NCBI GenBank assembly: GCA_017304475.1
Contig: JAFKKV010000020.1
Coordinates: 62,001 to 126,000, forward strand
Length of the DNA: 64,000 nucleotides
Direction: 5' to 3'
From: Hyphomicrobiales bacterium
GTDB taxonomy: Bacteria > Pseudomonadota > Alphaproteobacteria > Rhizobiales > Phreatobacteraceae
How positions within the stretch are numbered: position 1 is the first letter of the stretch; every line of letters starts with the position of its first letter. A program made the position numbers and the translations under genes. The notes below the pieces were generated by a model that worked only from the letters and a program-made list of their open reading frames with translations, was not told the origin of the DNA and ran no database searches. Of the stretch, positions 1 through 8,339 are shown piece after piece.

Positions 1-568
1 CAAGGCCGGAGACATTGTCGACCAGGGCCCGAAACGAGGCCGCGAGCAGCCGGGCATAACGCTGATCTGTCGCCAGCGGCGTCCTGAACAGGTTCTGCGA
101 CCGGCGGGCCAGGAGCGCGTCGCCCGATAGCGGGATCTGCAGGACGCGGAAGTGGAAGTCGGACTGCGAGCTCGGGATCCCCGAATAGGGCATTTCCGAA
201 TAGCCGACGCCCATCATGCCGGCCTTCACGTCGAAGCGGCCCGCCGGCGTCTCGCACCAGCCGGGACCGGCGATCTGATGGGAAATGACCAGGCTGTTGG
301 CGGCGACGCGGGCGATGTCGGCCGGCGTGCGGCTGACGACATAGGCGGAAGCGCGCATCTCCGCGAGGGTCGCGCCGGCCACCGGCTGGACGGCGATCTC
401 GCCTTGAAAGGCGGCGCGTCGCTCCGGCGGCAATTCGATCGTGACGCCGGAGAGCCGCCGGCCACGCTCCTCGCGCCAGTAATCGAAGCGCTCGCGCTCC
501 GGCAGGCTGTCTGTCGACCAGGTCAGTACGGGGGCCATGGCATCCAGAATGGTCTTGCAGGTCTCCAT
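1..568 (-). CDS. AraC-family transcriptional regulator, N-terminal part (cut by window edge)
   Basis: An open frame enters from the left edge on the minus strand and starts at ATG 568, or at an in-frame ATG at 538. About 189 residues are visible with no stop. The sequence contains DSLPERERFDYWREERGRR near the start and later SGDALLARRSQNLFRTPLA. This resembles the effector-binding N-terminal domain common in AraC-type activators (AraC_binding_2 type). The DNA-binding helix-turn-helix region should lie beyond the window. The effector is unknown. The gene lies downstream of, and in the same direction as, the TetR gene, with a gap of about 100 bases. Family assignment rests on the look of the N-terminal domain only. 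Confidence 0.72.
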   Translation of the reverse strand, partial: METCKTILDAMAPVLTWSTDSLPERERFDYWREERGRRLSGVTIELPPERRAAFQGEIAVQPVAGATLAEMRASAYVVSRTPADIARVAANSLVISHQIAGPGWCETPAGRFDVKAGMMGVGYSEMPYSGIPSSQSDFHFRVLQIPLSGDALLARRSQNLFRTPLATDQRYARLLAASFRALVDNVSGL

Positions 569-667
569 GCGCGCATGATCGGGCGAATATGAATGAATCG
601 CGACGCCCTGGCCACGGAAACACGCCAGGCCATTGTCCCGGCGATCATGCCGGCGGGCGCCCCTCTC

Positions 668-1288
668 TCACCGCCCCCTGGCCGCGCCCCAGCGCAAACC
701 GTCCATCAGCAGCGATACGAGCCTGCGCGAGCGCGCCTGCCAGTCCGGCGTGTCGGGGGTCGAATAGGTCGCCGACAGTGCGTGCAGGACATCGGCGCTG
801 TCGACATCGCCCCGGATCGAGCCGTCGGCGATCGCGGCGTCGACGAGACGCTTCAGCGCCAGGGGCAAAAGGCCCGAGGATGGGGCGAACAGTTCCGATT
901 TGGTGGTGAGCAGGATGCGCAGGCTGTCGGCCATGCCGCGCTTGGTGGCGATATAGCCGACGAAGCGCTGCATCCATTCGGCGAGTGCCGCATCCGGCGG
1001 CCCGGCGGCGGCGAGTTCGTCGGCGGCCGCGATCAGCGCCTCGACCTCGCGGCGATAGGTGACCTCGACCAGGTGCTCGCGGGTCGGAAAGTGCCGGTAA
1101 AGCGTGCCGATGCCGACGCCGGCGCGCCGCGCGATATCTTCGAGCGAGGTATCCAGCCCATGCTCGGCAAAGGCCGCGGCCGCCACCTCGACCAGCCGGT
1201 CGCGGTTGCGCCGGGCATCGGCGCGCAAAGCCCTCTTGTCGCCGTCGGGCTTGTCCGCCTCGGGCGCGGCGGGTGGTTCGGCAGCCAA
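668..1288 (-). CDS. TetR/AcrR-family transcriptional repressor
   Basis: This is a 206-residue protein of normal TetR length. The helix-turn-helix lies at about residues 27-73, with the typical core DIARRAGVGIGTLYRHF. The C-terminal ligand domain (LLTTKSELFAPSSGLLPLA) resembles TetR members next to oxidoreductase genes. The start is a TTG at 1288 preceded by GGGAG, and no better ATG exists upstream. A perfect palindrome sits 58 bases upstream of this start, between this gene and the divergent molybdenum hydroxylase operon. Autorepression and control of that operon are therefore likely. The ligand is unknown. Confidence 0.9.
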   Translation of the reverse strand: MAAEPPAAPEADKPDGDKRALRADARRNRDRLVEVAAAAFAEHGLDTSLEDIARRAGVGIGTLYRHFPTREHLVEVTYRREVEALIAAADELAAAGPPDAALAEWMQRFVGYIATKRGMADSLRILLTTKSELFAPSSGLLPLALKRLVDAAIADGSIRGDVDSADVLHALSATYSTPDTPDWQARSRRLVSLLMDGLRWGAARGR

Positions 1289-1345
1289 AGATCAACTCCC
1301 ACGCCGACAGGGGCTTGAACCCGTGGGGTCAAACCTCTATGTTGC

Positions 1346-1369
1346 ATAAACGGAGGCGCCTCCGTTTAT
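1346..1369. promoter_or_regulatory. Perfect 24-bp palindrome, probable TetR operator
   Basis: The half-site ATAAACGGAGGC is followed directly by its exact reverse complement, with no spacer. It lies in the divergent region between the TetR gene (start 1288, minus) and the molybdenum hydroxylase operon (start 1592, plus). Size, symmetry and location match TetR-family operators. Binding by the neighbouring TetR protein is inferred. The rest of 1289-1591 holds no recognisable gene. Confidence 0.8.
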
Positions 1370-1591
1370 TGGCCGGGGCGGCTTCGAGCCCTTATCTCAC
1401 CCACGACTGAACATGTCATGCCTTCGTGACTTTGCAAGGAGGCCAAGTGCGTTCTTTGATGGACGCCGGCGCTGACATTTTTCCGCTCGCCCCGCGAGCC
1501 TCCGGCGACGCCAGGCCCCGCAGGGCCTCCGCCGCCGCATGTTTCATGCCCCTTTCGCACCCTCGTCCCACCCCATCGGAGCCGGACAGCC

Positions 1592-2068
1592 ATGGCGAAC
1601 CGAACCACCATCCATCTCGACATCAACGGCGAGGCCTTCGATCTCGCGATCGAGCCGCGTGTCACCCTGCTCGATGCGCTGCGCGACCATCTCGGCCTCA
1701 CCGGCACCAAGAAGGGCTGCGACCAGGGCCAGTGCGGTGCCTGCACCGTGCATCTCGACGGCGAACGCGTGCTGTCCTGCCTGACGCTTGCCGTGCAGGC
1801 CGAGGGGCGCGCGGTCACCACCATCGAGGGCCTCAGCCGCCCGGATGGCACGCTGCACCCGGTCCAGGCCGCTTTCCTGGCTGAGGATGCCTTCCAGTGC
1901 GGCTATTGCACGCCCGGCCAGATCATGTCGGCGGTCGCCTGCATTCGCGAAGGCCATGCCGGATCGGATGACGAGATCCGCGAGGCCATGGCCGGCAATC
2001 TCTGCCGCTGCGGCGCCTATCCCCATATCGTCGCGGCGGTCCGCAAGGCCGCGGAGGTGATGTCATGA
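1592..2068 (+). CDS. Molybdenum hydroxylase 2Fe-2S subunit (PaoA/YagT-like)
   Basis: This 158-residue small subunit of a xanthine-dehydrogenase-family enzyme passes electrons from the molybdenum centre to FAD. The plant-type 2Fe-2S cysteines are C43, C48, C51 and C63 (CDQGQCGAC). The second cluster uses C103, C106, C138 and C140 (CGYCTPGQ and LCRCG). Its best family match is the small subunit of PaoABC-type aldehyde oxidoreductases. E. coli PaoA has a Tat signal peptide; this protein begins directly at the ferredoxin fold, so a cytoplasmic enzyme is inferred. The stop overlaps the next start by ATGA, giving translational coupling. Confidence 0.92.
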   Translation: MANRTTIHLDINGEAFDLAIEPRVTLLDALRDHLGLTGTKKGCDQGQCGACTVHLDGERVLSCLTLAVQAEGRAVTTIEGLSRPDGTLHPVQAAFLAEDAFQCGYCTPGQIMSAVACIREGHAGSDDEIREAMAGNLCRCGAYPHIVAAVRKAAEVMS

Positions 2069-3048
2069 AGGACTTCTCCTATCTGCGCGCCACATCCATC
2101 GCCGAAGCCCGGCAATGGGCGGCGCTGCCCGGCGCCATGCTGCTGGCCGGCGGCACCACCTTGCTCGACCTCGCCAAATGCGGTGTCGCCGACCCCGACG
2201 AGGTGATCGACATCAGCCATCTCGCCGGCCTCGACGGGGTTCGTGCCGATGCCGGCGGCGCCTCCATCGGCGCGCTCGCCCGGATGAGCCATGTCGCCGG
2301 CCATGCCGGCATCAAGACCTTCTTCCCGGCCGTCGCCGAAGCGCTGTCGCTCGCCGCCTCCGCGCAGATCCGCAACATGGCGACCATTGGCGGCAACCTG
2401 ATGCAGCGCACGCGCTGCGCCTATTTCCGCGACCCCGCCACCTTCCCGGCCTGCAACAAGCGCGAGCCCGGCTCGGGCTGCGCGGCGCAGGGCGGAGTCA
2501 CCCGCAACCATGCTGTGCTGGGCGTGAGCGAGGCCTGCATCGCCAGCTATCCCGGCGATCTCGCGGTGGCGCTGACCGCCTTCGACGCGGTGGTGCATCT
2601 GGGCGACCGCCAGGTCGCGATCGACGATTTCTTCCTGCTGCCGGGCGCGACGCCCGATCATGAGCACCCGATCGCCCCGGGCGAATTGATCACCAAGGTG
2701 ACGCTGCCCGGTTCGCCGGCGGCGCGCCGCTCGACCTTCCTGAAAGTGCGCGACCGCCAGTCCTATGAATTCGCCGCGGCGAGCGCCGCCGTCGGCCTCG
2801 CATTCGAGGCGGACGGCCGAACCATCAGCGACATCAGGGTGGCGCTCGGCGGCGTCGCCACCAAGCCCTGGCGGGCACCCGCCGTCGAGGCCGCCCTCAG
2901 GGGCCGGCCGCTGGAACCGGAAACGGTCAGGCGCGCCAGCCTGCTGGCGGTCGAGGGCGCGGTCGCCAGCGGCGCCAACCACGCCAAGATCGATCTCGCG
3001 CCGCGCGTCGTCGCGCGCGCCATCCTCACTCTGGGAGAGACGGCATGA
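2065..3048 (+). CDS. Molybdenum hydroxylase FAD-binding subunit (PaoB/YagS-like)
   Basis: This 327-residue medium subunit binds FAD. The FAD-binding region includes LLAGGTTLLDLAK (about 27-39) and the second signature QIRNMATIGGNL (about 101-112). It is followed by an insertion with C118, C130 and C139 (CAYFRDP...CNKREPGSGCAA). That cysteine loop is characteristic of PaoB-like subunits, where it holds an additional 4Fe-4S cluster. This separates the complex from ordinary xanthine dehydrogenase or CO dehydrogenase. The gene overlaps both neighbours by four bases, so it is the middle gene of a tightly coupled operon. Confidence 0.92.
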   Translation: MKDFSYLRATSIAEARQWAALPGAMLLAGGTTLLDLAKCGVADPDEVIDISHLAGLDGVRADAGGASIGALARMSHVAGHAGIKTFFPAVAEALSLAASAQIRNMATIGGNLMQRTRCAYFRDPATFPACNKREPGSGCAAQGGVTRNHAVLGVSEACIASYPGDLAVALTAFDAVVHLGDRQVAIDDFFLLPGATPDHEHPIAPGELITKVTLPGSPAARRSTFLKVRDRQSYEFAAASAAVGLAFEADGRTISDIRVALGGVATKPWRAPAVEAALRGRPLEPETVRRASLLAVEGAVASGANHAKIDLAPRVVARAILTLGETA

Positions 3049-5345
3049 CCAGCCTCGACACATCGGCCAAACGCGGCGACGCATCCGATGGCGGCGGCGC
3101 GCTCGGCGCGCGCCTGTCGCGCCTGGACGGTCCGGCCAAGATCACCGGCCGCGCGACCTATGCGATCGAACACCCGGTCGAAGGCCTCGCTTATGCCGTC
3201 ACCGTGCAGAGCACGATCGCGGCCGGCCGGATCGGCAGCATCGACGTCACCGCGGCCGAGGATTCGCCCGGCGTCCTGCTGGTGCTGACCCATGACAATG
3301 CCCTGCCGCTGCACGGCGCCTCGAGCTGGCTCGGCGCGCCGGCCGCAGCCCCGCATTACCATCCGCTTGCCCGCGACATCACCTTCAACGGCCAGCATGT
3401 CGCGGCCGTCATCGCCGAGACCTTCGAGCAGGCGACCGCCGCCGCGGCGCTGATCGACGTCGCCTATGAGGAAGCCCCGGCAGTCACCGGCCTCGACGAC
3501 CCGAGGGCCGGCGACGGCATGCCCCTTCCCCCGATGACCGCGGAATGGGGCGACGCCGCGGCGGCCTTCGCCGCCGCACCCATCCGGATCGAAGCGGAAT
3601 ACCGCACCCCGCGCGAATATAATGTGCCGATCGAGCCGCATGGGCTGATCGCCCGCTGGGACGAGAACGGGCTGACCGTCTGGGAGCCGAGCCAATGGAT
3701 CGACGGCATGGCGCGCACCTATGCCGAATGGTTCGGCCTGCCCTTCGACAAGGTCCGGCTGGTCTCGCCCTATATCGGCGGCGGTTTCGGTTCCAAGGCG
3801 CTCGCCTATGCCCATGGCGCCATTGCCGTGATGGCGGCGAAAATGCTCGGCCGGCCGGTCAGGCTGGCGGTCACCCGGCCGCAGACCTTCACCGCCTATG
3901 GCGGCCGGCCGGCGACGCGCCAGACCCTATCGCTCGGCGCCGACCGCACCGGCAAGCTCGTCGCCATCATCCAGCGCGGCGCCAACGAGACCGCGGTCGA
4001 CGGCGTCTCGGTGGAGCCGCTCGGCGCGGTCACCACGATCATGTATGCGACGCCCAACCTGTCGTCGCGGCAGAATGTCGTGCCGGTCAACACCGTGCTG
4101 CCCGGACCGTTGCGGGCGCCGGGCGAAAACCCCAGCGCCTTCGGCCTGGAAAGCGCCATTGACGAGCTGAGCTACGCCGCCGGCATCGATCCGCTGGAGA
4201 TCCGGCTGATCAATTACGCCGAGCGCGACCAGCAGGCCGGCAAGCCCTGGTCGACCCGCCGGCTGCGCGAAGCCTATGCCGCCGGCGCCGAGGCCTTCGG
4301 CTGGTCGAAGCGCACGGCCGCGCCGCGTTCCATGCGCGACGGACGGCAATTGATCGGCTGGGGGGTGGCCGCCGGCACCTATCCGGTGCGCCGCACCGCC
4401 GGCGAGGCGCTGGTGCGTATTCTCGCCGACGGCACGGTCGAGGTCCTGAGCAGCGGCACCGACATGGGCACCGGCACCTATACGATCCTCGCCCAGACGG
4501 CGGCCGATGCCGTCGGAGTGCCCGTCGAGCAGGTCCGGGTCAGGCTCGGCTCCTCCGAACTGCCGCGCGCGCCGGTCTCCGGCGGCTCGCAATTCGCCAA
4601 CCTGATCACCGGGGCGGTGCACAAGGCAGCGCTCGCCGCCCGCGACGATCTGATCGGCCTTGCCATCAACGATGCCGCCTCGCCGTTCCGCGCATTGCAG
4701 GCCAACACGCTGATCATCGCCAATGGCCGGATCGCCTCACCCCGCCAGGGCGGTCCGGATCTCGCCATCGCAGACCTGATGGCCCGCCTCGGCCGCGACA
4801 AGGTCGAGGCCCTGCGCGACACGCTGGCCGAGAACCACACGGCCGAAGACCGGCGCTACGACAATTTCACCACCGTCGCCACCATGCGCGCGCCGACCGA
4901 TGGCGAGTTTTCCATGCACAGCTGGTGCGCCCATTTCGTCGAGGTGCGCGTCGACGAGGATTTCGGCACGGTGCGCGTCTCGCGCATGGTCTCAGCCTTC
5001 GATTCCGGCCGGCTCTACAACCCCAAGCTGGCCGAAAGCCAGTGGAAGGGCGGCATCATCATGGGCATCGGCCAGGCTTTGCTGGAGGAAGGCCTGGTCG
5101 ACGCGCGGCACGGCCGGGTGATCAACAACAATCTCGGCGATTACCTGGTGCCGACCAATGCCGACATCCCCGACATCCAGGTGATCTCGGTCGGCCTGCC
5201 CGATCTCCACGCCTCGGCGCTGGGCGGCAAGGCGGTCGGCGAGCTCGGCATTGTCGGCGTCGCCCCGGCCATCGCCAACGCCGTATTCCACGCCACCGGC
5301 AAACGCGTGCGCGACCTGCCGATCACCTTCGAGAAGCTGATGTAA
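3045..5345 (+). CDS. Molybdenum hydroxylase molybdopterin-binding subunit (PaoC/YagR-like)
   Basis: This 766-residue large subunit carries the molybdenum cofactor and the catalytic site. It has the cofactor loop GGGFGSK (about 245), the PaoC-like active-site stretch LRAPGENPSAFGLE (about 357-370), and the catalytic glutamate in GKAVGELG near the C-terminus. No signal peptide is visible. Together with the two upstream subunits it should oxidise an aldehyde or a similar small substrate by hydroxylation, using water as the oxygen source. The true substrate cannot be read from the sequence. No cofactor-insertion XdhC-type chaperone gene is seen nearby. Confidence 0.92.
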   Translation: MTSLDTSAKRGDASDGGGALGARLSRLDGPAKITGRATYAIEHPVEGLAYAVTVQSTIAAGRIGSIDVTAAEDSPGVLLVLTHDNALPLHGASSWLGAPAAAPHYHPLARDITFNGQHVAAVIAETFEQATAAAALIDVAYEEAPAVTGLDDPRAGDGMPLPPMTAEWGDAAAAFAAAPIRIEAEYRTPREYNVPIEPHGLIARWDENGLTVWEPSQWIDGMARTYAEWFGLPFDKVRLVSPYIGGGFGSKALAYAHGAIAVMAAKMLGRPVRLAVTRPQTFTAYGGRPATRQTLSLGADRTGKLVAIIQRGANETAVDGVSVEPLGAVTTIMYATPNLSSRQNVVPVNTVLPGPLRAPGENPSAFGLESAIDELSYAAGIDPLEIRLINYAERDQQAGKPWSTRRLREAYAAGAEAFGWSKRTAAPRSMRDGRQLIGWGVAAGTYPVRRTAGEALVRILADGTVEVLSSGTDMGTGTYTILAQTAADAVGVPVEQVRVRLGSSELPRAPVSGGSQFANLITGAVHKAALAARDDLIGLAINDAASPFRALQANTLIIANGRIASPRQGGPDLAIADLMARLGRDKVEALRDTLAENHTAEDRRYDNFTTVATMRAPTDGEFSMHSWCAHFVEVRVDEDFGTVRVSRMVSAFDSGRLYNPKLAESQWKGGIIMGIGQALLEEGLVDARHGRVINNNLGDYLVPTNADIPDIQVISVGLPDLHASALGGKAVGELGIVGVAPAIANAVFHATGKRVRDLPITFEKLM

Positions 5346-5357
5346 TGGGCACCAAAT

Positions 5358-5519
5358 AACCCTCTCCCAAAGGGAGAGGGTGGGTCCGTCAGGACCCGGG
5401 TGAGGGGCGTAACCTCGCAGCACTGATGCAACGCTCGCGCCGCATGCCGCCTTATCCGGACATGGACGACCCCTCACCCGCCCGCTGACGCGGGCACCCT
5501 CTCCCTTTGGGAGAGGGTT
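5358..5519. repeat. Palindromic repeat family A, copy 1 (complete)
   Basis: This 162-base element has inverted ends. The left arm has CCCTCTCCC-aaa-GGGAGAGGG, then a second hairpin GGGTCC-gtca-GGACCC, then GGGTGAGGGGCG. The right arm is the same in reverse, with stem CCCGC-tgac-GCGGG. It lies between the molybdenum hydroxylase operon and the SDR gene. Related copies are at 13003-13122, 49486-49647, 53351-53513 and 61446-61507. Confidence 0.9.
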
Positions 5520-5567
5520 GATTCATCAGCACTTTTTCCCCTCCCCCAAACCCGAAAGCGAGCCCCC

Positions 5568-6305
5568 ATGTCAGCCATCCAAGGCAAGGTCGTCGCCATG
5601 ACCGGCGCCAGCAGCGGCATCGGCGCGGCGACCGCGCTGCTGCTCGCCGAACGCGGCGCGAAACTGGTGCTCGGTGCGCGTGGCGCCGATCGCCTCGCGG
5701 CCCTGGCAGCCCGGATCACGGCGGCCGGCGGTGAAGCCGTCCATCTGCGGACCGACGTCACCCGGCGCGCCGACCTTACCGCCCTGGTCGAATGCGCCCG
5801 CACGCGCTTCGGCAGGCTCGACGTGCTCGTCAACAATGCCGGCATCGGCCCGATCTCGCCGCTCGACGACCTGCGCGTCGAGGAATGGGAGGCGATGATC
5901 GACGTCAATATCAAGGGCGTGCTCTACGGCATCGCGGCGGCGCTGCCGGTGTTCCGCGCCCAGGGTTTCGGCCAATTCGTCACCACCGCCTCGACGGCCG
6001 GCCACAAGACCGTGCCGAACCAGGCGGTCTATTCCGGCACCAAATTCGCGGTGCGCGCCATTTGCGAGGGCCTGCGCCAGGAGGCCGGCGACAAGCTGCG
6101 GGTGACCGTCGTTTCGCCCGGCTTCGTGCGCACCGACTTCCTGGACACGGTGGCCAATCCGGAGGTGAAGGCGCGGCTCATCGCCGCGCGCGATGCTTTC
6201 GCGATCCCACCGGATGCGATCGCTCGTGCCATCGCCTATGCGATCGAGCAGCCGGACGATGTCGATGTCGGCGAGATCGTCGTCCGCCCGACGGCGCAGG
6301 GATAG
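5568..6305 (+). CDS. Short-chain dehydrogenase/reductase (SDR)
   Basis: This 245-residue classical SDR has the nucleotide-binding TGASSGIG at about residues 11-18 and NNAG at about 88-91. A serine sits in TTASTAG, and the catalytic pair is YSGTK at about 154-158. It is expected to be a cytoplasmic NAD(P)-dependent alcohol/ketone oxidoreductase. It follows the molybdenum hydroxylase genes in the same direction, but family A repeat copy 1 lies between, so co-transcription is uncertain. An alcohol-to-aldehyde step feeding the hydroxylase is possible but inferred. Confidence 0.9.
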   Translation: MSAIQGKVVAMTGASSGIGAATALLLAERGAKLVLGARGADRLAALAARITAAGGEAVHLRTDVTRRADLTALVECARTRFGRLDVLVNNAGIGPISPLDDLRVEEWEAMIDVNIKGVLYGIAAALPVFRAQGFGQFVTTASTAGHKTVPNQAVYSGTKFAVRAICEGLRQEAGDKLRVTVVSPGFVRTDFLDTVANPEVKARLIAARDAFAIPPDAIARAIAYAIEQPDDVDVGEIVVRPTAQG

Positions 6306-6371
6306 CTGCGGCTCTTCTCAACGGATCAAGGCCGGCGAGCCGATGGGCCCGCCGGCGATCGATCCTGAACC

Positions 6372-6647
6372 TTACCAGCCGGATGAACGGCGCCAGCCAT
6401 GGCCCGGAGGCGGGCCGTGGCGATGGTGCCGGTGGCGATGCCCCGGCGGCACCCAATGACCGCTCCAGCCATGCCGATGGCCGTGGCGATGACCGTGCCG
6501 GTGCCCGTGACCATGCCCATGACGGTGCCCATGGCGATGGCCGTGGCCGTCACGCGCTTCCGCTTCCGCGACGCCGACCGTCACGACCGCGAGGCCGCCA
6601 AGCGCGGCCAGCAGCCAGCCCCTGCGAGAGAGAATATTGTCGCTCAT
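6372..6647 (-). CDS. Small exported His/Gly-rich protein
   Basis: This protein of about 91 residues starts at ATG 6647, preceded by GAAGG. An in-frame ATG at 6674 has no comparable ribosome site. The N-terminus MSDNILSRRGWLLAALGGLA has a twin-arginine followed by a hydrophobic stretch, so it is a Tat- or Sec-type signal. The mature part consists of tandem His-Gly-Arg units (HGHRHGHRHGHG and similar) and ends in a Pro/His-rich tail. Such composition suggests metal (Ni, Zn, Cu) binding or buffering in the periplasm, but no family is recognised. The DNA is repetitive over about 6420-6560. Confidence 0.65.
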   Translation of the reverse strand: MSDNILSRRGWLLAALGGLAVVTVGVAEAEARDGHGHRHGHRHGHGHGHRHGHRHGHRHGWSGHWVPPGHRHRHHRHGPPPGHGWRRSSGW

Positions 6648-6836
6648 GTCTTTTCCTTCGATGCACTTCGCCACCCGCCGCCAATAGGCAGGGGATCAGG
6701 TGAACCACGCATGAACCAATCGCGGCTGAGGCCACGCTTGGCCGCCGGATCGCACCGCCGCCGCTTTGGCCATGATGAACATGTGAATTTGTGCCGTTTT
6801 GCAACCGACAACCAGCCACAGGTAGCGGCCGGCCTC

Positions 6837-6871
6837 TTGCTGCACGTACAAAACAAGAACATAAAAGGAAC
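6837..6871 (+). promoter_or_regulatory. Possible LexA (SOS) box overlapping a promoter
   Basis: GAAC-ATAAAAG-GAAC at 6857-6871 matches the direct-repeat SOS box known for Alphaproteobacteria (GAAC-N7-GAAC). It overlaps a candidate -10 element CATAAA (6860-6865), with TTGCTG at 6837-6842 as -35 and 17 bases between. The first start codon downstream is at 6900. Chance occurrence of the 8 fixed bases in 64 kb is not negligible, but the promoter position and AT-rich context favour function. Confidence 0.5.
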
Positions 6872-6899
6872 ATGCAGGGCGAAAGGATGAGGAACAACC

Positions 6900-7109
6900 A
6901 TGGCCAGCGACGTGGTCGACGCCGGCGGGCAGGATGACAAGGGCCCGACCGAGGTCGAAATCGACGCGGTCATCGCCGAATTCGGCGGCGACCTGCGCGC
7001 GGCGCTGCGGGCCCTGATGGCCGATATCCGCACGCTCGCCGAGGACCGCGACCGCGCCGTGTCGCGCGGCTATGTCCGGCGTCCACCGGCGCCGGGACGG
7101 GCGGCTTGA
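6900..7109 (+). CDS. Small conserved-looking hypothetical protein, possibly SOS-regulated
   Basis: This 69-residue acidic protein has the helical core EIDAVIAEFGGDLRAALRAL and then LAEDRDRAVSRGYVRR. There is no signal peptide or membrane segment. The pattern EFGGD-x-R-x-A-x-R-A-L followed by S-x-GYVR looks like that of small uncharacterised proteins known from Rhizobiales, but I cannot name a family. The start is preceded by GGATGAGG. A LexA-like site lies 29 bases upstream of the start, so a DNA-damage link is inferred. It is convergent with the histidine kinase gene. Confidence 0.6.
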   Translation: MASDVVDAGGQDDKGPTEVEIDAVIAEFGGDLRAALRALMADIRTLAEDRDRAVSRGYVRRPPAPGRAA

Positions 7110-7114
7110 CCGGG

Positions 7115-7136
7115 TGGCGCCTGGTCACCGGCGCCT
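7115..7136. terminator. Hairpin between convergent genes
   Basis: GGCGCC (7116-7121) and GGCGCC (7130-7135) can form a 6-bp stem with an 8-base loop. It sits in the 45-base gap between the 69-residue protein gene and the end of the histidine kinase gene. There is no clear U-tract, so this is a weak terminator candidate. Confidence 0.3.
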
Positions 7137-7154
7137 GGCCGGCGCAGCCGTGGC

Positions 7155-8339
7155 TCAGGCCGGACGCACCACCGGCATCCTGAAAATGAAGCGGGTCTCA
7201 TGGTCCGCCGAAGCGACGTCCAGGCTGCCGCCATGGGCACGCGCGATCTCCGACGCGATATAGAGCCCGAGGCCCAGCCCCTGCTGGCTGGGCCGCGCCG
7301 ACGCCCGGACGAACGGCTTGAACAGGTCCTTGAGGATGCCGGGCGGGATCGGCGCGCCGGCATTGACCACGGCCAGTTCGAACAGGTCGCCCTGCTTGCG
7401 CGCGATGACCTTCACCGGCGCGTCCTGGTCGCCATGCATCAGCGCATTGGCGACGAGATTGGACAGCAATTGGCCGATCCGGACATGGTCGCAATCGACT
7501 GGGCCGTCAAAGGCGAGATCCGCCGCGATGACACGCTCGGGCTGCGTGGATCGCAATTCGCCGATGACCTGCTCCAGCGTCGGCTTCAGCACTTCCCCTG
7601 AGTGGCGCTCCAGCGGCAGCCCGCCATCGAGCCGGCCGCGCGCCAGGTCGAGGACATGACCGATCAGCTCCGACATGCGGTTGACGCTGCGCTGCATCAT
7701 CAGCAGGACCGATCGCGACTTGTCGTTCGGCTCGGCCTTCAGCACCAGCCGGGTGCCGGCCTCGATCGCCGCCAGCGGATTGCGCAGGTCATGGCCGAGC
7801 ACTGCGATGAACTGCTCGCGCAATTCGGCCGTATGGCGCTCGGCGGCAAGATCGGCCTGGCTTGCGGCCAGCCGTTTGCGGGCATCCAGATGAAAGGCGA
7901 TCAGGTCGGCGAACAGCCTGAACATGCCGACGATCGCCGGAGTGTTGATCGCTCTCGGCTGCGGATCGATCGCGCAGAGCGTCCCGAAAAATGTGCCGTC
8001 GGGCAGCACGATCGGCATCGAGATATAGCTCTGGAAACCGTAGAGCGCCGGCGTGTGATGCCCGCAGAACCGCGTGTCCTGCGCGACATTCTCGATGATC
8101 ACGGCTTGCCGGCTGTCACGGATCTCGTCGCAGATCGTCGTCTCGACCTTCAGCTCGCCGCCGGGCCGGAGCCCGAATGCGATATCATCGCGGACGCCGC
8201 AGGCGATCCAGCGCTCCTGGGTGACACGCGCCACGGCGGCGAAGCCCATGCCGGTCGTCTGGCACACGATGTCCAGGATGGTTGGGACCGCTTCGATATG
8301 CGCGATCGCCGCGACATCGCCGGAAAAATCGTCACTCAC
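7155..8339 (-). CDS. GAF-domain sensor histidine kinase (orphan)
   Basis: The start is taken at GTG 8339, giving MSDDFSGDVAAIAH; an upstream ATG at 8363 would add eight residues. The N-terminal half (about 15-155) is a GAF sensory domain (FQSYISMPIVLPDGTFFGTL). It is followed by the phospho-acceptor H183 in VLGHDLRNPLAAI, the N box LLSNLVANALMHG and the G box GLGLGLYIASEIARAHGG. No membrane segments are seen, so this is a soluble kinase sensing a cytoplasmic small ligand or redox state. No response regulator gene lies in the window. Confidence 0.92.
   Translation of the reverse strand: MSDDFSGDVAAIAHIEAVPTILDIVCQTTGMGFAAVARVTQERWIACGVRDDIAFGLRPGGELKVETTICDEIRDSRQAVIIENVAQDTRFCGHHTPALYGFQSYISMPIVLPDGTFFGTLCAIDPQPRAINTPAIVGMFRLFADLIAFHLDARKRLAASQADLAAERHTAELREQFIAVLGHDLRNPLAAIEAGTRLVLKAEPNDKSRSVLLMMQRSVNRMSELIGHVLDLARGRLDGGLPLERHSGEVLKPTLEQVIGELRSTQPERVIAADLAFDGPVDCDHVRIGQLLSNLVANALMHGDQDAPVKVIARKQGDLFELAVVNAGAPIPPGILKDLFKPFVRASARPSQQGLGLGLYIASEIARAHGGSLDVASADHETRFIFRMPVVRPA

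Noticed and set aside
6420..6560. Possible minisatellite-type noncoding repeat
   Set aside because: The repeat is explained by the His-Gly-Arg codon pattern of the minus-strand exported protein, which has a start, ribosome site and signal sequence.
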